Positions 6,147 to 7,633 of a stretch of DNA of 7,633 bases are shown here, piece by piece; the first letter of the stretch is position 1, and each line of letters begins with the position of its first letter. The position numbers and the translations under genes were made by a program. The notes below the pieces were generated by a model. The model had not been told where the DNA came from and searched no databases. It saw only the letters and a program-made list of their open reading frames with translations. Source of the stretch: an uncultured Bacilli bacterium. GTDB taxonomy: Bacteria > Bacillota_I > Bacilli_A > RF39 > UBA660. The stretch covers positions 1 through 7,633 of the forward strand of contig CANQDN010000064.1 in the NCBI GenBank assembly GCA_947593275.1, given 5' to 3'.

Positions 6147-6173
6147 ATTATAACGTGCCGTAAAAAATGTCAT
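6147..6173 (-). promoter_or_regulatory. Promoter of the truncated AlbA_2 gene
   Basis: Read on the minus strand, TATAAT (6152-6147) is preceded by ATGACA (6173-6168), five of six -35 bases but at a short 15-bp spacing. It leads into the AGGAGG ribosome binding site of the remnant, so the expression signals outlived the gene. Confidence 0.45.
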
Positions 6174-6224
6174 AAGAAAGCATTGTCGTTTTTCTAATAT
6201 TTTCCTAATAAATTTCATCAAAAT

Positions 6225-6243
6225 AATCAATTTTAATCAATTT
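6225..6243 (+). repeat. Short direct repeat AATCAATTT
   Basis: AATCAATTT occurs at 6225-6233 and 6235-6243, a 10-bp period, in the region between the divergent AlbA_2 remnant and the acetyltransferase. Low complexity could explain it; a regulator site is possible. Confidence 0.25.
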
Positions 6244-6255
6244 AACTTTCTTTTT

Positions 6256-6296
6256 TGCCTAAAATACTACCTAAAAATACCTAAAAGTAGTATAAT
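6256..6296 (+). promoter_or_regulatory. Acetyltransferase promoter with three TRCCTAAAA repeats
   Basis: TATAAT is at 6291-6296. The -35 region holds no TTGACA-like box but three copies of a nonamer: TGCCTAAAA (6256-6264), TACCTAAAA (6268-6276) and TACCTAAAA (6278-6286). The last two are 10 bp apart and the first two 12 bp apart, so all three lie on about the same face of the helix. A weak -35 together with phased repeats suggests an activator- or repressor-controlled promoter. Confidence 0.5.
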
Positions 6297-6337
6297 GCTA
6301 ATTAAATAAATAGCAATTAGTAAAGGAGGTAATATAT

Positions 6338-6784
6338 ATTAATATAGTAATAGAAAAATTAAAAAAAGATGATCTAAAGGAAGCTATAAGCATATATGAT
6401 GATAACTATAACTTAAAAACTAATTATAAAAAACTATTAAAACAATATGATGCAATATATAATAATCCCGCATATAATAATATAGTAGCAAAAATAGATA
6501 ATAAAATAATAGGACTAGCAACTATAATTATAAATTATGATATTGTTGAAGAATTAAAACCATTTTTAACTATTTGGAACTTTGGAATAAAAGAAGAATA
6601 CCAAAGACAAAAAGTTGGTACCAAAATGTTTGAGTATATTTACGAGTTTGCCAAGAAAAATGATTGTGAATTTATATCTTTAATTGCTGACACTGATAAT
6701 GTAATTGCTCAATCTTTTTATGAAAGTTTAGGTTATATTAAAGAAGTTGGCTATGTAAAACTAATTAATAAGAAAAAATGGTAA
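6338..6784 (+). CDS. GNAT-family N-acetyltransferase, apparent ATT start
   Basis: The frame is open from 6314 to TAA 6782-6784. It has no ATG, GTG or TTG before an internal ATG at 6626, which would remove the catalytic core. AAAGGAGGT (6322-6330) is a near-perfect Shine-Dalgarno, and eight bases after GGAGG lies ATT 6338, followed by NIVIEKLKKDDLKEAI, a typical GNAT N-terminus; hence a 148-aa product from AUU. Motif A is seen at about 78-105 (IWNFGIKEEYQRQKVGTKMF) and the acetyl-CoA-binding and substrate region at 118-135 (AQSFYESLGYIKEVGY). In the Q/R-x-x-G-x-G/A signature the first glycine is lysine (K92), a mild deviation. The enzyme would transfer an acyl group from acyl-CoA to an amine in the cytoplasm; the substrate is unknown. 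The frame is otherwise undamaged, so loss of the start by a single base change is the alternative. Confidence 0.8.
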   Translation: MNIVIEKLKKDDLKEAISIYDDNYNLKTNYKKLLKQYDAIYNNPAYNNIVAKIDNKIIGLATIIINYDIVEELKPFLTIWNFGIKEEYQRQKVGTKMFEYIYEFAKKNDCEFISLIADTDNVIAQSFYESLGYIKEVGYVKLINKKKW

Positions 6785-6807
6785 TTTAACAAAAATAACA
6801 TATTTCC

Positions 6808-6832
6808 TCTCCATTTAGAGATGCTTTTTTTT
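6808..6832 (+). terminator. Weak candidate terminator after the acetyltransferase
   Basis: TCTC (6808-6811) pairs with GAGA (6818-6821) around a 6-nt loop, followed after three bases by eight T residues. The stem is only 4 bp, so it is a weak call made mainly because of the T-tract and position. Confidence 0.35.
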
Positions 6833-6849
6833 CTCATTTTTAAACATTT

Positions 6850-6867
6850 ATGACAACAAAATGACAA
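6850..6867 (+). repeat. Short direct repeat ATGACAA upstream of the protease promoter
   Basis: ATGACAA occurs at 6850-6856 and 6861-6867, an 11-bp period, about 17 bp ahead of the -35 element of the protease gene. It could be a regulator site; the sequence is short enough to be chance. Confidence 0.25.
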
Positions 6868-6883
6868 TATTTCTTTAAATAAA

Positions 6884-6923
6884 TTGTTTTTTCAACTAAA
6901 CCACGATATAATCTGATTATAAT
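6884..6923 (+). promoter_or_regulatory. Promoter of the trypsin-like protease gene
   Basis: TTGTTT (6884-6889) and TATAAT (6907-6912) are separated by 17 bp. A second perfect TATAAT lies at 6918-6923 but has no good -35. The GGAGG at 6925-6929 follows six bases before ATG 6936. Confidence 0.6.
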
Positions 6924-6935
6924 AGGAGGGAAAAA

Positions 6936-7633
6936 ATGAATAACAATTTATCAAACACTAACACCTTTGAATTAGATAATCTTGATTTATCACCAGACCA
7001 AATTATAAGCTATTGGACCCCAGAAAGGAAAAAGAACGCTATCGCCATTGATACCCTTTTTGAACCCGAAGTTGGCCTCGTTGAAGGAGAAAACGCTGCA
7101 ACAACTGCCCCACAACAAGCTGACCTAAGTAAAAGACCATTTGAAGCCGGAGGAAAATTATTTTTTACTCTAGACAATAAAGACTTTGTCGGAAGTGCAA
7201 GCATAGTCGGCCAAAATAACATTCTTCTAACCGCCGCTCATTGCGTCCAAGATAACAAAACCGGAGACATCGCCGAAAACTTTCTATTTTCTCGTTGCTA
7301 TTCCGGTGAAGATTCTGTAGAAGATCTTGCTTTCAAAAAAATCATCTTAAAAGAAAATTGGGTAAAAGAAAAAAGTCGTAGATGGGACTATGCTTTTGCT
7401 ATCCTATCTAAAAACTCCAATGTCTCTAAACCCCTTCAATATGCCATTAATACCGACTTAATTAATAAAACTGTAAATGCCTTTGGCTATCCCGGCAATT
7501 TCTTTGAAGGTGCCCAAATGGTTTTTGAAAATGGTTCTGTAAGTAAATCCGGAAACAACTTATGGCGCTTACCCGGCAATAGAATGCTTACTGGTTGCTC
7601 AGGAGGCCCATGGGTTTTAGAAGATAATGAAAC
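6936..7633 (+). CDS. Trypsin-like (chymotrypsin-fold, S1/V8-type) serine protease, 3' end outside window
   Basis: ATG 6936 has GGAGG six bases upstream; 232 codons lie in the window and the frame stays open. The catalytic triad is complete: H102 in LLTAAHCV, D151 in RWDYAFAIL and S222 in TGCSGGPWV. Residues 26-31 (YWTPER) match a short motif seen just before the catalytic domain in many V8/trypsin-like proteases, so residues 1 to about 72 may act as a propeptide. There is no hydrophobic signal peptide in the first 40 residues, so the enzyme appears to be cytoplasmic or leaves by a non-Sec route. The sampled line at 7081-7140 has about 45% G+C by hand count against about 23% in a sampled AraC-gene line, with many C-ending codons (GCC, ATC, GGC, CCC), which suggests recent transfer or strong codon selection. 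Substrate and any C-terminal domain are not visible. Confidence 0.85.
   Translation, partial: MNNNLSNTNTFELDNLDLSPDQIISYWTPERKKNAIAIDTLFEPEVGLVEGENAATTAPQQADLSKRPFEAGGKLFFTLDNKDFVGSASIVGQNNILLTAAHCVQDNKTGDIAENFLFSRCYSGEDSVEDLAFKKIILKENWVKEKSRRWDYAFAILSKNSNVSKPLQYAINTDLINKTVNAFGYPGNFFEGAQMVFENGSVSKSGNNLWRLPGNRMLTGCSGGPWVLEDNE

Noticed and set aside
7010..7222. Minus-strand frame of 70 codons opposite the protease
   Set aside because: It is antisense to the catalytic domain of a clear protease and carries no start signals.

Overview
The window is a stretch of very AT-rich bacterial DNA. Sampled lines run at roughly 23-27% G+C by eye. It has strong GGAGG-type ribosome binding sites, many extended -10 promoters (TGnTATAAT-like) and short intrinsic terminators. 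UGA is used as a stop (the gene ending at 1374) and tryptophan is read from TGG, so the standard bacterial code applies and this is not a Mycoplasma-type code. The best guess is a low-GC Bacillota lineage, perhaps an uncultured host-associated one; the species cannot be named from the sequence.

Layout from left to right: (1) the C-terminal end of a Schlafen/AlbA_2-type ATP-binding protein (1-358), followed by a hairpin-rich untranslated stretch and a terminator. (2) An unrecognised protein with a charged, probably coiled-coil N-terminus (604-1374), which converges on an unrecognised 186-aa protein on the minus strand (1535-2095); they share a bidirectional terminator. (3) An intergenic region with repeated RCCRAAAAGT words, then an AraC-type regulator with a GyrI-like ligand domain, starting at TTG (2348-3142). 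(4) A tight two-gene operon: a 617-aa HerA/VirB4/TraG-like ATPase (3220-5073) and, three bases later, a 232-aa protein with twelve cysteines packed into its C-terminal half as an apparent ~20-residue-repeat solenoid (5077-5775). (5) A 58-aa small ORF (5836-6012) whose end coincides with an apparent breakpoint, facing a truncated N-terminal piece of an AlbA_2 gene on the minus strand (5975-6118). (6) A GNAT acetyltransferase with a perfect Shine-Dalgarno but no ATG, GTG or TTG; the best start is ATT (6338-6784). (7) The first 232 codons of a trypsin-like serine protease with an intact catalytic triad, no signal peptide, and clearly higher G+C than its neighbours (6936 to the window end).

Most units carry their own promoter and terminator and appear independently expressed, so this reads as an accessory, patchwork region rather than one long operon. 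The AlbA_2 pieces, the HerA-like motor with a co-transcribed partner and the compositionally foreign protease are all gene types often found in accessory or defence-rich regions, but no single known system is recognisable. The most promising candidate for an undescribed system is the ATPase plus cysteine-solenoid pair. The most unusual gene-expression signal is the apparent AUU start of the acetyltransferase.
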